Below are positions 32,701 to 43,212 of a stretch of DNA of 64,000 bases, one piece after another (within the stretch, counting starts at the first letter, position 1; each line of letters opens with the position of its first letter). This DNA comes from Atrina japonica (lineage: Eukaryota > Mollusca > Bivalvia > Pterioida > Pinnidae). The stretch spans positions 1 through 64,000 of the forward strand of contig BROG01000458.1 of NCBI GenBank assembly GCA_030159075.1, in the 5' to 3' direction. The notes below the pieces were generated by a model. The model was not told the DNA's origin. It saw nothing but the letters and a program-made list of their open reading frames with translations, and searched no databases. Both the position numbers and the translations under genes were made by a program.

Positions 32701-35162
32701 TGATTTTTACTTTTCATATAAGAGTGAATATCTCAGTGACTGTTAGAAAATATAACAGCGTTGAAAAGAAAACATGATTTTCCTTTGAAAAATCTGTTCT
32801 TACAAACACTCTCTGGTTTAACTATTAAGATCTCAGCTACATTGTTTCATATACCTATTTAAACAAGCCCAAATTTTCAGATAAAAGTTGATAGAATTAA
32901 TAGTGATATTGCCACATGCTTTTTTTCAAAAAGGTATGAAAAAGAAACTCCCAATTTCATTGTAAATTTCAACACTGGACACAAATACCTTATGACTGCT
33001 TCAGGTATAGCATCATCATTGACTGGAACTTGTACTCCTTTCTCCCACTCCTGTCTCCAAGGGTCGGCAATCAGGAGATAAGCCTCGGAATCTAATTGCT
33101 CAGAATCGGCCAATTTCATAGCACTAATCAGGTCTTTCCTAAACAACTGCAAAACCACAAAATCAATGTTACACAAAAAAAGTGTCACATATCCATTTGT
33201 TATTGTAATTCTGTAACTGTTTATTTGGAAGGAAATATAAATACAGAATTTAAATAAAAAGAGCTATTTTTCTAACCAAAACTTGAATAAATGATTTGAA
33301 AATAACTGGTTTACAATTTTAGCACTTCTGTGAAAAATCATCAATAACCAATCTCATTCAAGGTATAAATTTAATTGAAAAAAATAATTGGATCTTACAT
33401 AAAGCAATCTGTGACAGAGCATGTATAAAGTCTATAAAACATGGTATACTTGCCTCCGCAGGTTTGTTGTGTGAGGCCACTGGACTTTTCAGACCCCCTG
33501 CTCCTGCACAGCCAGCTGAAATCATAATACCATGAAATAATAAGTTCATCATAATAACACTCATTGGAGTTTTGAAGAGTCCAAAGTTTCTTATACTTTA
33601 ATCTGTATGTTAAAAGACTAAAGATATGAATTACAATAATAATATTAAATGTACAGTTGTTATCATATATCGTCAACGCAATAAATCGCAATACTGAAAA
33701 CCTGATCACGATATCGTGAAAATATTCAAACATCACTATGTCGCTGACGCCAACAGAAAAGAAAATCTTTATATCTATTTATTGAGCTACATGTATCTAA
33801 ACAAATACAAATTACATATATTGTTTTGAAACTCCTCAAAAATATTTTTTTCTACATTCATTATGTCTGTCCTACTGAGGGGATATTATGTATGAAATAG
33901 ATAACAAACAAACACTGCTTAATTGGCATAGTTAGCAAGAATACTACTGAATTTATTTCTGTGGAATATTGTGAAATTATTGCGATGATATCGACAAAAT
34001 TCACAAATACCGCGATGGTAATCTCAATCATGTGAACAGCTCTAATAAAATGTAATAATAACCATTATGTATCTATGTACATATCCAAGTTTATATGTAT
34101 CAAAGAAAAATCTATGTAGGATGATCAGTATTTTTGTCTTCTGCCTGACCATTATTCTGTTTACAAGAGTTGTCTCCCTTTTGTTATAACACTGTTTGTT
34201 TGTTTGTTTATTGTTGTTTAACGTCCCACTCAAGAATATTTCACTCATATGGAGACGTCACCAAATGCCAGTGAAGGGCTTCAAATTTTGGCCTATGCTC
34301 GGCACTTATGGTCATTGAGCAGTGAGGGTTCTTTAAAGTGCCGACATCTACTGCGACACGGGACCTCCAGTTTTTACTGTCTCATCCGAAAGACAGGAAA
34401 CCAACCTGTCGCCGGCGGGACTCGAACTCACGACCTCGCGATCCAGAGTCGAGCGCGCTACCGACTGAGCCAGGCCGGCTCTTATAACACTGTCCTACCT
34501 TTACTGACTCCGGTCTCTGATATTTCGGTATCATCAGAATCATCATCTTCACGAGGTCGTTTACTTCTTCGTTCCATCTCTGAGTGAATAAAATGTTATT
34601 TAATTTACATATCTACAATTTTGGACATTCAGTAAATCTGGAATAGTCTGTGAATTAGATAAAAGGTAAAGTTCAAAGGTCATCGGCCAAAAATAATAAT
34701 AAAAAATAATGAAACAACCGAAGTCAAGTTGAATCTATAATATTATCACAATCTCTTACAATTGTACTAACTAATAGTTTACATTTGTGATTGTATTCAT
34801 GAGGGGAGAAAAATTATGTATTCATGGATATTCCCATTCAATTTTGCCCACTTTCATATGTAGATGACCAGTCGAATTTAAAATGAAAGCGAAACTTTTA
34901 AGTTAAATAACTGAAGTACGGACATATATGCCATCAATGAAACTACGGCTAGGTGATTGAGGGAGAAATTAAGGCAAGGTGAATATGCTATCTGTAATAA
35001 AAGGTCAAAGGGCGAAAATAACCAGGGGCGAAAAATGTCCAGGTATACGTATACAGTATATCATATTATATACATTTAATTTGTTCAAACAAATTATTTG
35101 TCCAATCAAAACAACTAACCTGGACTCTCATCTCTACACCTTTTACTTTTATTGGGTGGCAT
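19162..35162 (-). CDS. JADE: JADE family PHD-finger protein (HBO1 histone acetyltransferase complex scaffold), 15 coding exons
   Basis: Coding exons: 35162-35120, 34579-34499, 33515-33454, 33146-32989, 32599-32558, 32148-31929, 29836-29747, 29232-29170, 28383-28265, 27637-27532, 26730-26554, 24317-24181, 23062-22942, 22173-22048, 20745-19162. They join in frame to 3129 nt (1042 residues). Residues 1-62 are a charged leader ([12 protein letters not shown]). About 62-202 is the EPL1-like region ([26 protein letters not shown]). 227-271 is a PHD finger (CAVC...CRTC). About 279-392 is the extended PHD ([19 protein letters not shown]). About 474-515 is the post-PHD helix ([11 protein letters not shown]). 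KIPKK at about 899-903 is a conserved C-terminal block. JADE proteins scaffold HBO1/KAT7 with ING4/5 and MEAF6 and direct H3/H4 acetylation in the nucleus. At 1042 residues it is longer than vertebrate JADE1-3; the extra length is the basic, Ser-rich last exon. Paralogue number cannot be assigned; invertebrates usually have one. Confidence 0.93.
21316..21492. mobile_element. Palindromic TACAGTGAAAC-type element, decayed
   Basis: It begins TACAGTGAAACATTGTCTATAAAGGCCACTC and contains GGCCTTTATAGGCAGGTGTCC and GGTGGCCTTTATTGC in inverse orientation, as in the elements at 16970 and 46739. The right terminus is degraded. Confidence 0.5.
22664..22728 (-). mobile_element. tRNA-derived SINE head fragment
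   Basis: The minus strand reads CACAGTGGTTAGTGCACTCG then TTTTCACCAGTGTGACCTAGGATTGATC, an A-box-like stretch and a decayed B-box region of a Ser/Leu-type tRNA-derived SINE. Confidence 0.45.
24778..24803. repeat. (AT)n microsatellite
   Basis: Pure AT dinucleotide run inside a JADE intron. Confidence 0.9.
27118..27365. repeat. SINE fragment followed by degenerate GTGTAACCACTGAGTCCA repeats
   Basis: 27118-27200 resembles the decayed SINE central block (CCAGTTTTTAATGGTGG). It is followed by four diverged copies of a unit with (T/A)TGGTGTAACCACT(G/A)AG and GTCCA-(C/T)-TGTGTG at about 45-60 bp spacing. One copy is inverted (ACAAGTGGACTCAAGGGTAA). Confidence 0.5.
27678..27702. repeat. (TA)n microsatellite
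   Basis: Pure TA dinucleotides close to the acceptor of JADE coding exon 10. The minus-strand ORF that begins in it is the exon read through the intron. Confidence 0.9.
28905..29028. mobile_element. Short MITE with GGGAAACAGTCAAAATA inverted ends
   Basis: GGGAAACAGTCAAAATACTG (from about 28913) is mirrored by CAATATTTTGACTGTTCCCC (ending about 29027). The interior of about 80 bp is unique. It lies in a JADE intron. Confidence 0.6.
33453..33458 (-). other. GC-type splice donor of JADE intron 3
   Basis: The exon ending CCTGCGGAG is followed by GCAAGT, the standard GC-AG donor consensus. Reading frame and the JADE family sequence (HNKPAE joined to [12 protein letters not shown]) require the break exactly here; no GT donor is available at the same place. 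Confidence 0.85.
34184..34493 (-). mobile_element. Full-length tRNA-derived SINE with 12-bp target duplications
   Basis: The minus-strand head GGCCTGGCTCAGTCGGTAGC (A box) and GAGTTCGAGTCCC (B box) lie at about 34478-34425. They are followed by a conserved central block with CGGCACTTTAAAGAACCCTC, then GTGGGACGTTAAACAACAAT and a CAAA-repeat tail at 34196-34215. Perfect duplications TTATAACACTGT flank it (34184-34195 and 34482-34493). The central block and tail are typical of molluscan SINEs. The A-box end lies 16-17 bp from the JADE exon 2 splice donor. The plus-strand ORF here (34249-34587) is a shadow. Confidence 0.9.
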
Positions 35163-35181
35163 GATGAATCAATTCAATTCC
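35120..35181 (-). CDS. JADE: JADE first coding exon
   Basis: ATG at 35162 opens [14 protein letters not shown]; donor CCAG|GTTAGT follows. An acceptor-like TTTCAG at 35187-35182, about 20 nt upstream of the ATG, suggests at least one upstream non-coding exon. The ATG is the first in frame after that acceptor. Confidence 0.8.
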
Positions 35182-38100
35182 TGAAAGTGAAACATAAAAT
35201 ATATATTATATATATATATAAATATGATAAGATCCTGAATTGTGATCATCAAAGAGCACACATGAAAAGGTTTTACAAAATTTTGAATATTTGTCAGTTC
35301 TAGATCACAACACAATTTTTTAATGGTGGAGGAGAGAATCCAGTTACAATGTATCGGGAAGAAACCACCAGCTTTCTGCAAGTAATATTCCAAGGTCATT
35401 TTTGGGTCCACTTACATGACCCACTCCCAATGCAAAAATGGGCTGTATTTTCTCGAAAATATACAAAAATTCCCAATATTTTTGTTTGAAAATCAGGAAT
35501 AAGGTATTTTTAAACAAATGTCTAAAATTATGTTTTTCTGTGTAAGATAAAATGTATATTATCCCAATTTTATGAGTCTGGACCCGATTTTAGAAGGGAT
35601 AAAAATTTATGAGTTTACATGTACATATATTCTTGAAAAGATTTAAAGAAAATGTTTCATTAAATATTGAAAATTTTTAAAAGAATGTTTTAGGGGTTAA
35701 AGTTTCAATGATCAAACTAAAGAGTACATGTAAACTTTCTTCTCACTTCAAAGTTTGCAAAATACATGTGTGTGGTTTTTTTTGTCCAAATTTGGAGAAG
35801 GGACTGCGACCATAAGGAAAAATAAATCAATACACATGAAATGCATTTAAAAAAGAGATTCCATTACATTTAGATTTACATGTCTGAAAATATATTTCAC
35901 AATCTGACACAAATTCACACAATAAAATTCCCAACTGCCTCACCTATGCTGAATGAGACAAACTAACACTTTTGCAACTGTCAAGTGATTCTACTGAAAA
36001 CTGGCATCGTAATTGGGCATTTTGATTAGAATTCTGTATTCAAAGTGAGTTCAATAAATGAGTGTGGGACTCCTTATTATCCACACAATTCACATGGGAA
36101 AGTTGGCTGGAAGCTCTTTTGTCTGTTTTACCCCCTTTTCATCATTTGGTGAGCAGTGATCTACAAATTGAAACTGTCCTGCTGCCTGCTGGTTAACGAA
36201 TTGCATACTGGCTAAGTACACCATATCCCCAGAAATGCTGCCTGCTGGTTAAAACGAGATACATATATTTGTAGATACTGGAGGTTTCTGAGTACACCAT
36301 ATCCCTAGAAATGTTGCATAAATTACACCGCAATTCAACCTTCTGTATGGATTACCAGTACAATTGCATGGAAGGCAATTTCTATTAAACAAAAATTATT
36401 TTGCATAGGTGGCATACATTTTACAAAAAAAATTGGAGGTACATGGCCAGCAACCACAATATTCAAATAAGGATAGATCCCACGAAACCTAATTGTGGTT
36501 AGAGGTTTCTTATATATATGCAACCCCAGCTTATCGGAGACTGATGGAAAATTTTTTCTATTTATATATTATATACCATTTTAAATGTACAATACTTGAA
36601 GAAAAATCTATCGACCCTCCTCTCTCTCTTTTTTTTTTTTTGCGAGTCAAAATGAACATAAATTTTATACACCAATCAATTCAACAGTTCAATTCTGTAA
36701 AATTGCCTAGAGAATAGAAACTACCTTAGGTATTGCAGTTCAATATCTAATTGCCAACTTAAAATAATGAAGACATTCTATTTTACTATCTCGCATCGAG
36801 CGTCTCAAACTTGTGCACCGGTGCCACTCCTCGACAAAAATTATTTTGCCCTGAATTTACGAAAAACATGTTTTTTATAAAACAAAAATATCTTCTGAAA
36901 AAATATATTATTTTTGGACAAAATCGGCGTCTTAATTTCATATACCGAAAGCACCACATTTATTTTATGATTTTACAAAAAAAAAGCATAAAATGCCTTT
37001 GTAAAATAAAGGCAGAAATATTGGAGACTCCTAACGAGAGACCATGTAAATCTTTGTTCACAAGCCAGCGACCATGATACAATCAATTTTGCATCAAACA
37101 AGTCAATACTTTTTAATACAAATCTACATGAAAAGTTGATCTACAAACAAATGTTAATATGTTGAGACTCTAAATTGCTTCACGATAAATATTATGCATA
37201 CTGATCAACCTCACTTTTCATTGCAAAAAAAAAAATTAACAATTAGAGTATTTGTAAATAATTATTTGTGTATACTTATTATATATATTGCAATGTCCTC
37301 AAAGCAAATCCCAATATGTCATGAATGGATTTCACGACAGGTACCGGTATATTAAGCTGCAATGTACCAAAAATAATCAATACAACCACTCAAAAGAAGC
37401 ACCCCTGGAATTATAGGATTTGCCTGTATTTCATACATTTTGTCATACCAGGTAATGAAAATAAATAAAAACACCCATAGGGTTTAATTACATTTTTCCG
37501 TTATATAAAATAGGCCAAATTCTGTTGCTCACAACTAACTTCTGACAATATTGATGGGCACTAAAAAGAATGTTCTCAGTTTTTTGATGTAAAATAGTCA
37601 GTGAAAAAATCAAGGTACAGAAGTGAGATAACTCATAGTTCATGAACGAAAAACATACATCAAGCTCAATTTAACAAAACAATTCCCCATAATTGACTGA
37701 AAAATTCATGCCAAAATTTAGAAAGATTTAGTTGCACTCTCCTGTCTTTTTATGTGTGTTTGCTTGACCGATTTTCCAAACTGTATTTTGACCCTTATCT
37801 AATAATAAACTGTTTTGACCTACAAGATCATACAGACAAAACTTATAAGCTCCTTGCTAATGTAAAGATATTATTTCACGATGTAACTTTAACTGAAATA
37901 ACATCCGTACAAATTCATCACACTATTATATGATGGGCTAAAATATATATGTAACCAGTCAAAACATTGCAATATGGCCATGAAAAAGCATAGGGCCTAC
38001 AAGGATTCGTGTTCAGACCCTCCCGTCCATAGGGGCCCTGTGACCCTCCGTCCACCTGTACCTTTGAACTAGCTACTTTGCAGAGTGGATTACAAACGTA

Positions 38101-38500
38101 AAATACGTCTGTCAAATTCTAGCACCACAACCCCCCCCCCTTTTTTTCCCCTCGGCTTCTGATTACAGCTAGAACGGCGGTCCTTGTCTGCGCGGGACAC
38201 TATTAAAACTCAAAATCTCTCTTACAGGGCTGTGTAATTATGAATGTTCTGAAGCGTGTAATAAATGATACTAGCATATTTAAACTGCGATTCTGAGGTG
38301 CTTGGAATGGATTACGAGTTTGTTTATAATTTTTGGCAGAGTAATCATTTTTCGGGTTCATTTAGACTAATGAAGCGATACAATACCTCAAAATTTCGCA
38401 TTTAGAATGAGGCGTGTCAGTCCTTTACTTCACTAAAAACTGGTCCAATTTTACATATGCATGGTCTTTACGTAATAAATGTATTAATGATGTTTTTCTA
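35182..38500. other. Probable JADE 5' intron / upstream region
   Basis: AT-rich, with no coding exon recognised. It contains a SINE fragment (about 35318-35395), a local duplication around CACCATATCCC(C/T)AGAAATG(C/T)TGC (36218-36318), and a repeat module GGGCGAAAATAACCAGGGGCG (35010-35030) also present near 48485. Confidence 0.45.
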
Positions 38501-38680
38501 CCGTGTGGATTTGGCGCCCGATCGTCAAGACCCAACATGGCGGAAACGTCCTTCAGATATAGGTCAACGAGAATCTGCGATAACATACGAGAGTTATAGC
38601 GACGAGTTCGAAGTATCAACTTAGTCTGTTTTAAGCTTAGGCCCTCAGTGCTATCAAGAAAAAGATATGTTTATAAAGCT
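38490..38680. promoter_or_regulatory. CpG-richer segment, candidate JADE transcription start or small first exon
   Basis: This segment has several CpGs in an otherwise AT-rich region and CCAACATGGCGGAAAC (38534-38549), a YY1-type initiator motif (AAnATGGCGG) on the plus strand. On the minus strand a 64-codon frame includes SQILVDLYLKDVSAMLGLDD and reaches a possible donor CACACG|GTAGAA. It could be a JADE 5' UTR exon, or the first exon of an unrelated minus- or plus-strand gene. I cannot decide. Confidence 0.3.
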
Positions 38681-39047
38681 AGATGTCGCCGCATGGAATA
38701 AGACCGGCGAGTTCTCGTTTCTTTGATACAGAAATGGGACAAAAGTAACGGAACACTGTCATTTTTACTATATATTTCAAATAAAACCACATTGAAAAAA
38801 AGGTTTCCAAGTCACATTGATTTTCTAATTTGTAATTTCAAACCTTTGACAATTCAAACAGAAAGTAAAAAAATAGACATCACAATTATACTTACCCATA
38901 TAAGGAGATTTCATAACAAAACTTCAACTTTGTGTTTGAATAGATAAATCTTTTAATTTCTAATTTAGAGATTAAAAATTGAAATATATAATGAAACAAG
39001 ATTATCAGTGGTATATAACGCTTTATATATCGCTTGTTGGGTCGGAG

Positions 39048-39525
39048 GATTTACCGAAACACACCGCAATTACTGGAGAAAGATACAAATGCTGTAGTAC
39101 ATATATTTAAAATGTATTTTGTAACACAATTTAAGTATAATTGACTTGATTCTTTAAAATTTTCCCAAACAAGACCGAAACAAGACCGACCTGTTTTGGT
39201 AATTGTAGTGTGTTTCAGGGATTTATTCGTTAAATTTAATGAATAATTATACATAAGTCATGTTACAAAATACATTTTAAATAATTATTTAAACATTTTA
39301 TATCTTGCTATGGTCATTAATGTGCCTTTGTGGTGTGTTTCGGTATTGTTTCTGTCTGTTTCGGTAACTGTAATGTGTTTCGGTCGTGACTCTTTTTGTG
39401 GAAAATCCATAAATACTCATAAATGAGGTTACAAATTACATTTTCAAAATATTCAACAACATATATTACGACATTTGTTTCTTGCTCTTCTAATTAAAGT
39501 GTGTTTCGGCCTGTTTCGGTAAATC
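39048..39525. mobile_element. MITE with GATTTACCGAAACA inverted ends
   Basis: GATTTACCGAAACACACC (from 39048) is mirrored by the GTTTCGGTAAATC end at 39525. GTGTTTCGG words recur inside in both orientations, and AAAATGTATTTTGTAACA at about 39110-39127 is repeated inverted at about 39265-39282. No ORF. Confidence 0.65.
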
Positions 39526-39768
39526 GCCTTACCGCGGTAGTTTAACGGTGAAAATTTTATTAAAATCGACAATACATAAATTTAGCTTTATATATCCTGC
39601 TTTGCAATATTTTTTGAAAATATGTGGTTTTATATGAAATACGTGTATATAGTAAAAAATGATAGCGTTCCATTATACTTCTGTCCCATGTCTGTATATA
39701 TGCTAAGCCATATATCGCTTTATATAGAGACTTGTTGTATAATTGTCTCGCTATTACAGTAATCAGGA

Positions 39769-41700
39769 TCAGTGACGGATCTTTAAAAACACAAGTGATT
39801 GCGTTTTTTAAAGTTGCGTGTGAACGGGGGGGGGGGGGGGGAGGAGGGGAGGGGGGCAGATCCTCACTTTTTTCTCATAATTTTTTTTTTATATTATCAA
39901 CACATCTGGAGTCCAGGAAAAGGCTTCCCGGAACTTACACACAAAAATCTGGACTCCCTCATCATGCCCATGGTTTTTTTGTTTTTTTTTTGTTTTTTTT
40001 GGGGGGGGGGGGTTGTTGGTTTTTTTGTTTTGTTTTGTTGTTTTTTCTAAAACTCAAATTGCTTTGGATAAATGAGACTCAAGTCTGTCAATTTAATGCA
40101 ATATTTGGTCGGGATAAAAACGAGTTGCAATATGATAATTAACTCACTGGGCTTTAACATTTCTGGGTGGCATACCCTAGACCAATGGGGACACAGTGAT
40201 TTTGTGTCTGGAAGCTAGAGATAGCTCATCGTGAATCCGAATTAATCTATCAACGAGATATTTTTAACGATAAATTGGCCATAATTCGATGTATGGAGGA
40301 TACTAGTCCGAAATTCTGCCCCGATTTTAAGTAACTTTTTTTGCTGATCCAACTATCCTTCTTTTGAGAAGGATAATCAATGTCAGATTCTGGGGGAGGC
40401 GGGTAGATTTTGGAAATAAATATTCTGGCCTTGAAAAAATTGAAAATAAATAATCTGTCCTCGACTAGCAAGAAAATAAATAATCTGACCTTAATTGGTG
40501 CCAAACTTTTGGTGAAAATTAATTAATGTTTAAAAATGTTCGGCTAACTTCGCTCGCCATATTCCATTCTTTCATTTTTTCGGCTTGCTACACTCGCCAT
40601 TTCTTTTGTAGAGGATAGTCTCTTATGTATGACAACAAGTAGATACTAGTCAGTGTCATTTTAATGTTATGCTTTATTATCTAAAAGTTAAACTCGTCCA
40701 GGTCAAGAAAGGGTTCATAGGTTATATGGATTTACTATATGTAGGCTACAGTAAATCAAAATAAACTCAAAAGCCCAGAATTTGACAAAAAATGATTAAA
40801 ACCTCTATACAGTGGAACCACACCTAAAGAACACCTTGCTTAGGAGACCACTTCACAATTAAGACCATGAATTTCCAGTCTCTTTATTAATGGTTAATCA
40901 GTACAGAACCTTACTTAAGAGACCACCTCAATAATCAGACCACTTTGAGTCAGATATGTGGTCTTAATAACGAGGTTTCGCTGTAAATTAATTTTAAATA
41001 AGAAGTTGGAAAATTAATAAAAATAAATTACCAAAATTTCCGTGCCTCCACTACGCTCGACAAAGAACAACTTTATACTCTTCCTTCCCTCTAACTTCAA
41101 ATCATAGATCCACCCTGGATTTGTCTATATATTTTGAATTTCATGGCTTTTGACTATGCTTAGTTTTATTTCAGTTTATCTCTAAAGTGTTTGCCCTACA
41201 TATCGGTAAATAAATTTTGATTTGCCTTTTCTAAGTATGTATGAATATGAACAAAATTTGCATTATATCAAAATGTATATGATTTTCCCTACATTGTGTT
41301 ATTATCAGCTAGATATATAAAATTCAATCATCGATGATATCCAATTCTTTACACTGAATGAATACACTATTTTCACGCGTACACGTACAGCATCTGGTCA
41401 TCCCCCACTCCAAGAAAAAAAAAGAAAAAAACTTTACATCCCCTCATTAAAAACCCCTGGATCCACCCCTGTAATTGAGGACAGCTTGGTTAAGAACATA
41501 GTACAAAGACTGTCTCCATCCATTTGTGCGTGTTTGTACACTTACCAAATACTAGAATTTGAATTTTGAATCTTGCCTCACAATAATCCAGTGTGCAGTG
41601 AGGTTTGTATTTTATACACTTTTGAATAGTATATACTTATGTTACGCACTCAACCTCAACTCCCCTTTGAAAAACTTCTAGATCCGCCAATGCAATATTT
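39769..41700. other. Composite repeat region
   Basis: CAGTGACGGATCTTTAAAAA at 39769 and TCTAGATCCGCCAATG near 41681 could be the ends of one GGCGGATC-type element; this is tentative. Inside are a G-run (39828-39855), T/G-runs (39972-40025), a TACAGTGGAACC-type palindrome (40808-40984) and repeats of GAAAATAAATAATCTG (40443-40490; also 41738-41820). The long plus-strand ORFs (39732-40142, 39799-40050) come from homopolymer runs. Confidence 0.4.
40808..40985. mobile_element. Palindromic element, ACAGTGGAACCACACC end
   Basis: ACAGTGGAACCACACCTAAAG to GAGGTTTCGCTGTAA, with AGAGACCACCT / GTGGTCTTAATAAC internal words in both orientations. A diverged relative of 16299-16500. Confidence 0.5.
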
Positions 41701-41865
41701 TGCATTTCTGACAACATGACAATAGTGAAGAAAATGAAGAAAATAAATAATCTGTTACTGGTCTGCTTGAAAATAAATATTTTGTCCTGCAATGGTATGG
41801 AAATAAATAATCTGACTCGACAAAATTTGCCAGGCCCCTTCTCAGAATCAAATGGTCGTCCCTTT

Positions 41866-42982
41866 ACTGGATTGCTAGGTGTATTTTCGTATAATCATTG
41901 TGATTTATTAGTGGATTGTTAGGTGTATTTTCGTATAATCATTGTGATTTATTACTGGATTGCTAGGTGTATTTTCGTATAATCTTTGTGATGTATTACT
42001 GGATTGCTAGGTGTATTGTTGTATATTAGTGGATTGCTAGGTGTATTTTCGTATAATCTTTGTGATTTATTAGTGGATTGCTAGGTGTATTTTCGTATAA
42101 TCTTTGTGATTTATTACTGGATTGCTAGGTGTATTGTCGTTTTAATAATCATTGTGATTTATTAGTGGATTGCTAGGTGTATTTTCGTATAATCATTGTG
42201 ATTTATTACTGGATTGCTAGGTGTATTTTCGTATAATCTTTGTGATTTATTACTGAATTGCTAGGCGTATTTTCGTATAATCATTGTGATTTATTACTGG
42301 ATTGCTAGGTGTATTTTCGTATAATCTTTGTGATTTATTAGTGGATTGCTAGGTGTATTTTCGTATAATCTTTGTGATTTATTAGTGGATTGCTAGGTGT
42401 ATTGTCGTATAATCTTTGTGATTTATTAGTGGATTGCTAGGTGTATTTTCGTATAATCATTGTGATTTATTAGTGGATTGCTAGGTGTATTTTCGTATAA
42501 TCTTTGTGATTTATTAGTGGATTGCTAGGTGTATTTTCGTATAATCTTTGTGATTTATTAGTGGATTGCTAGGTGTATTTTCGTATAATCTTTGTGATTT
42601 ATTAGTGGATTGTTAGGTGTATTTTCGTATAATCTTTGTGATTTATTACTGGATTGCTAGGTGTATTTTCGTATAATCTTTGTGATTTATTACTGGATTG
42701 CTAGGTGTATTTTCGTATAATCTTTGTGATTTATTACTGGATTGCTAGGTGTATTTTCGTATAATCTTTGTGATTTATTACTGGATTGCTAGGTGTATTT
42801 TCGTATAATCTTTGTGATTTATTACTGGATTGCTAGGTGTATTTTCGTATAATCTTTGTGATTTATTACTGGATTGCTAGGTGTATTTTCGTATAATCAT
42901 TGTGATTTATTAGTGGATTGCTAGGTGTATTTTCGTATAATCTTTGTGATTTATTAGTGGATTGCTAGGCGTATTTTCGTGT
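41866..42982. repeat. 44-bp minisatellite, about 25 copies
   Basis: The unit GGATTGCTAGGTGTATTTTC followed by GTATAATCTTTGTGATTTATTACT repeats head to tail at 44-bp spacing. Variants alternate between CATTG/CTTTG and TTACT/TTAGT. One unit is shortened near 42001-42030 and one lengthened near 42130-42150 (GTTTTAATAATC). No spacer variation of CRISPR type. Confidence 0.95.
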
Positions 42983-43212
42983 CTGGACAAGGACTTTCCA
43001 AGGGTATTTTTACTTTTAAGCACTTTCAAAGACACTATATTCAAATACTTTTCAAGGTCTGTGTGAACTCTGAAAAACTTGCATCTTTCATGGCAATAGG
43101 AACAGGGTGGGGGCACAGCCCTGCCCCTCAGTATTTTTCAATGTATCTATATATTGCATTGAAGGCAAGTGTCATAAGATTGCCTTCTAATTTTTGGTGA
43201 ATAGGGTGCATT

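Larger units (their letters stand above)
20746..35119 (-). other. JADE introns
   Basis: The introns contain no other gene that I can recognise. Repeats include palindromic TACAGT-type pieces (21318-21490), SINE-head remnants (about 22664-22728), a (TA)n run (24781-24803), degenerate 45-bp repeats (27205-27365), a small MITE (28905-29028) and a full SINE (34196-34481). Intron 3 (33453-33147) is GC-AG; the rest that I checked are GT-AG. Confidence 0.7.

Noticed and set aside
34425..34481. Functional tRNA gene
   Set aside because: A and B boxes are present but the sequence continues into a SINE body with target duplications and tail.
38425..38619. A confirmed minus-strand gene (64-codon ORF)
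   Set aside because: Composition is plausible, but there is no recognised homologue or clear splice partner; kept only as a candidate promoter/exon region.
39732..40142. ORF of 136 codons
   Set aside because: Open only because of G, T and T/G homopolymer tracts; translated product is low complexity.
41866..42982. CRISPR-like array
   Set aside because: Head-to-tail identical 44-bp units without distinct spacers in animal DNA; it is a minisatellite.
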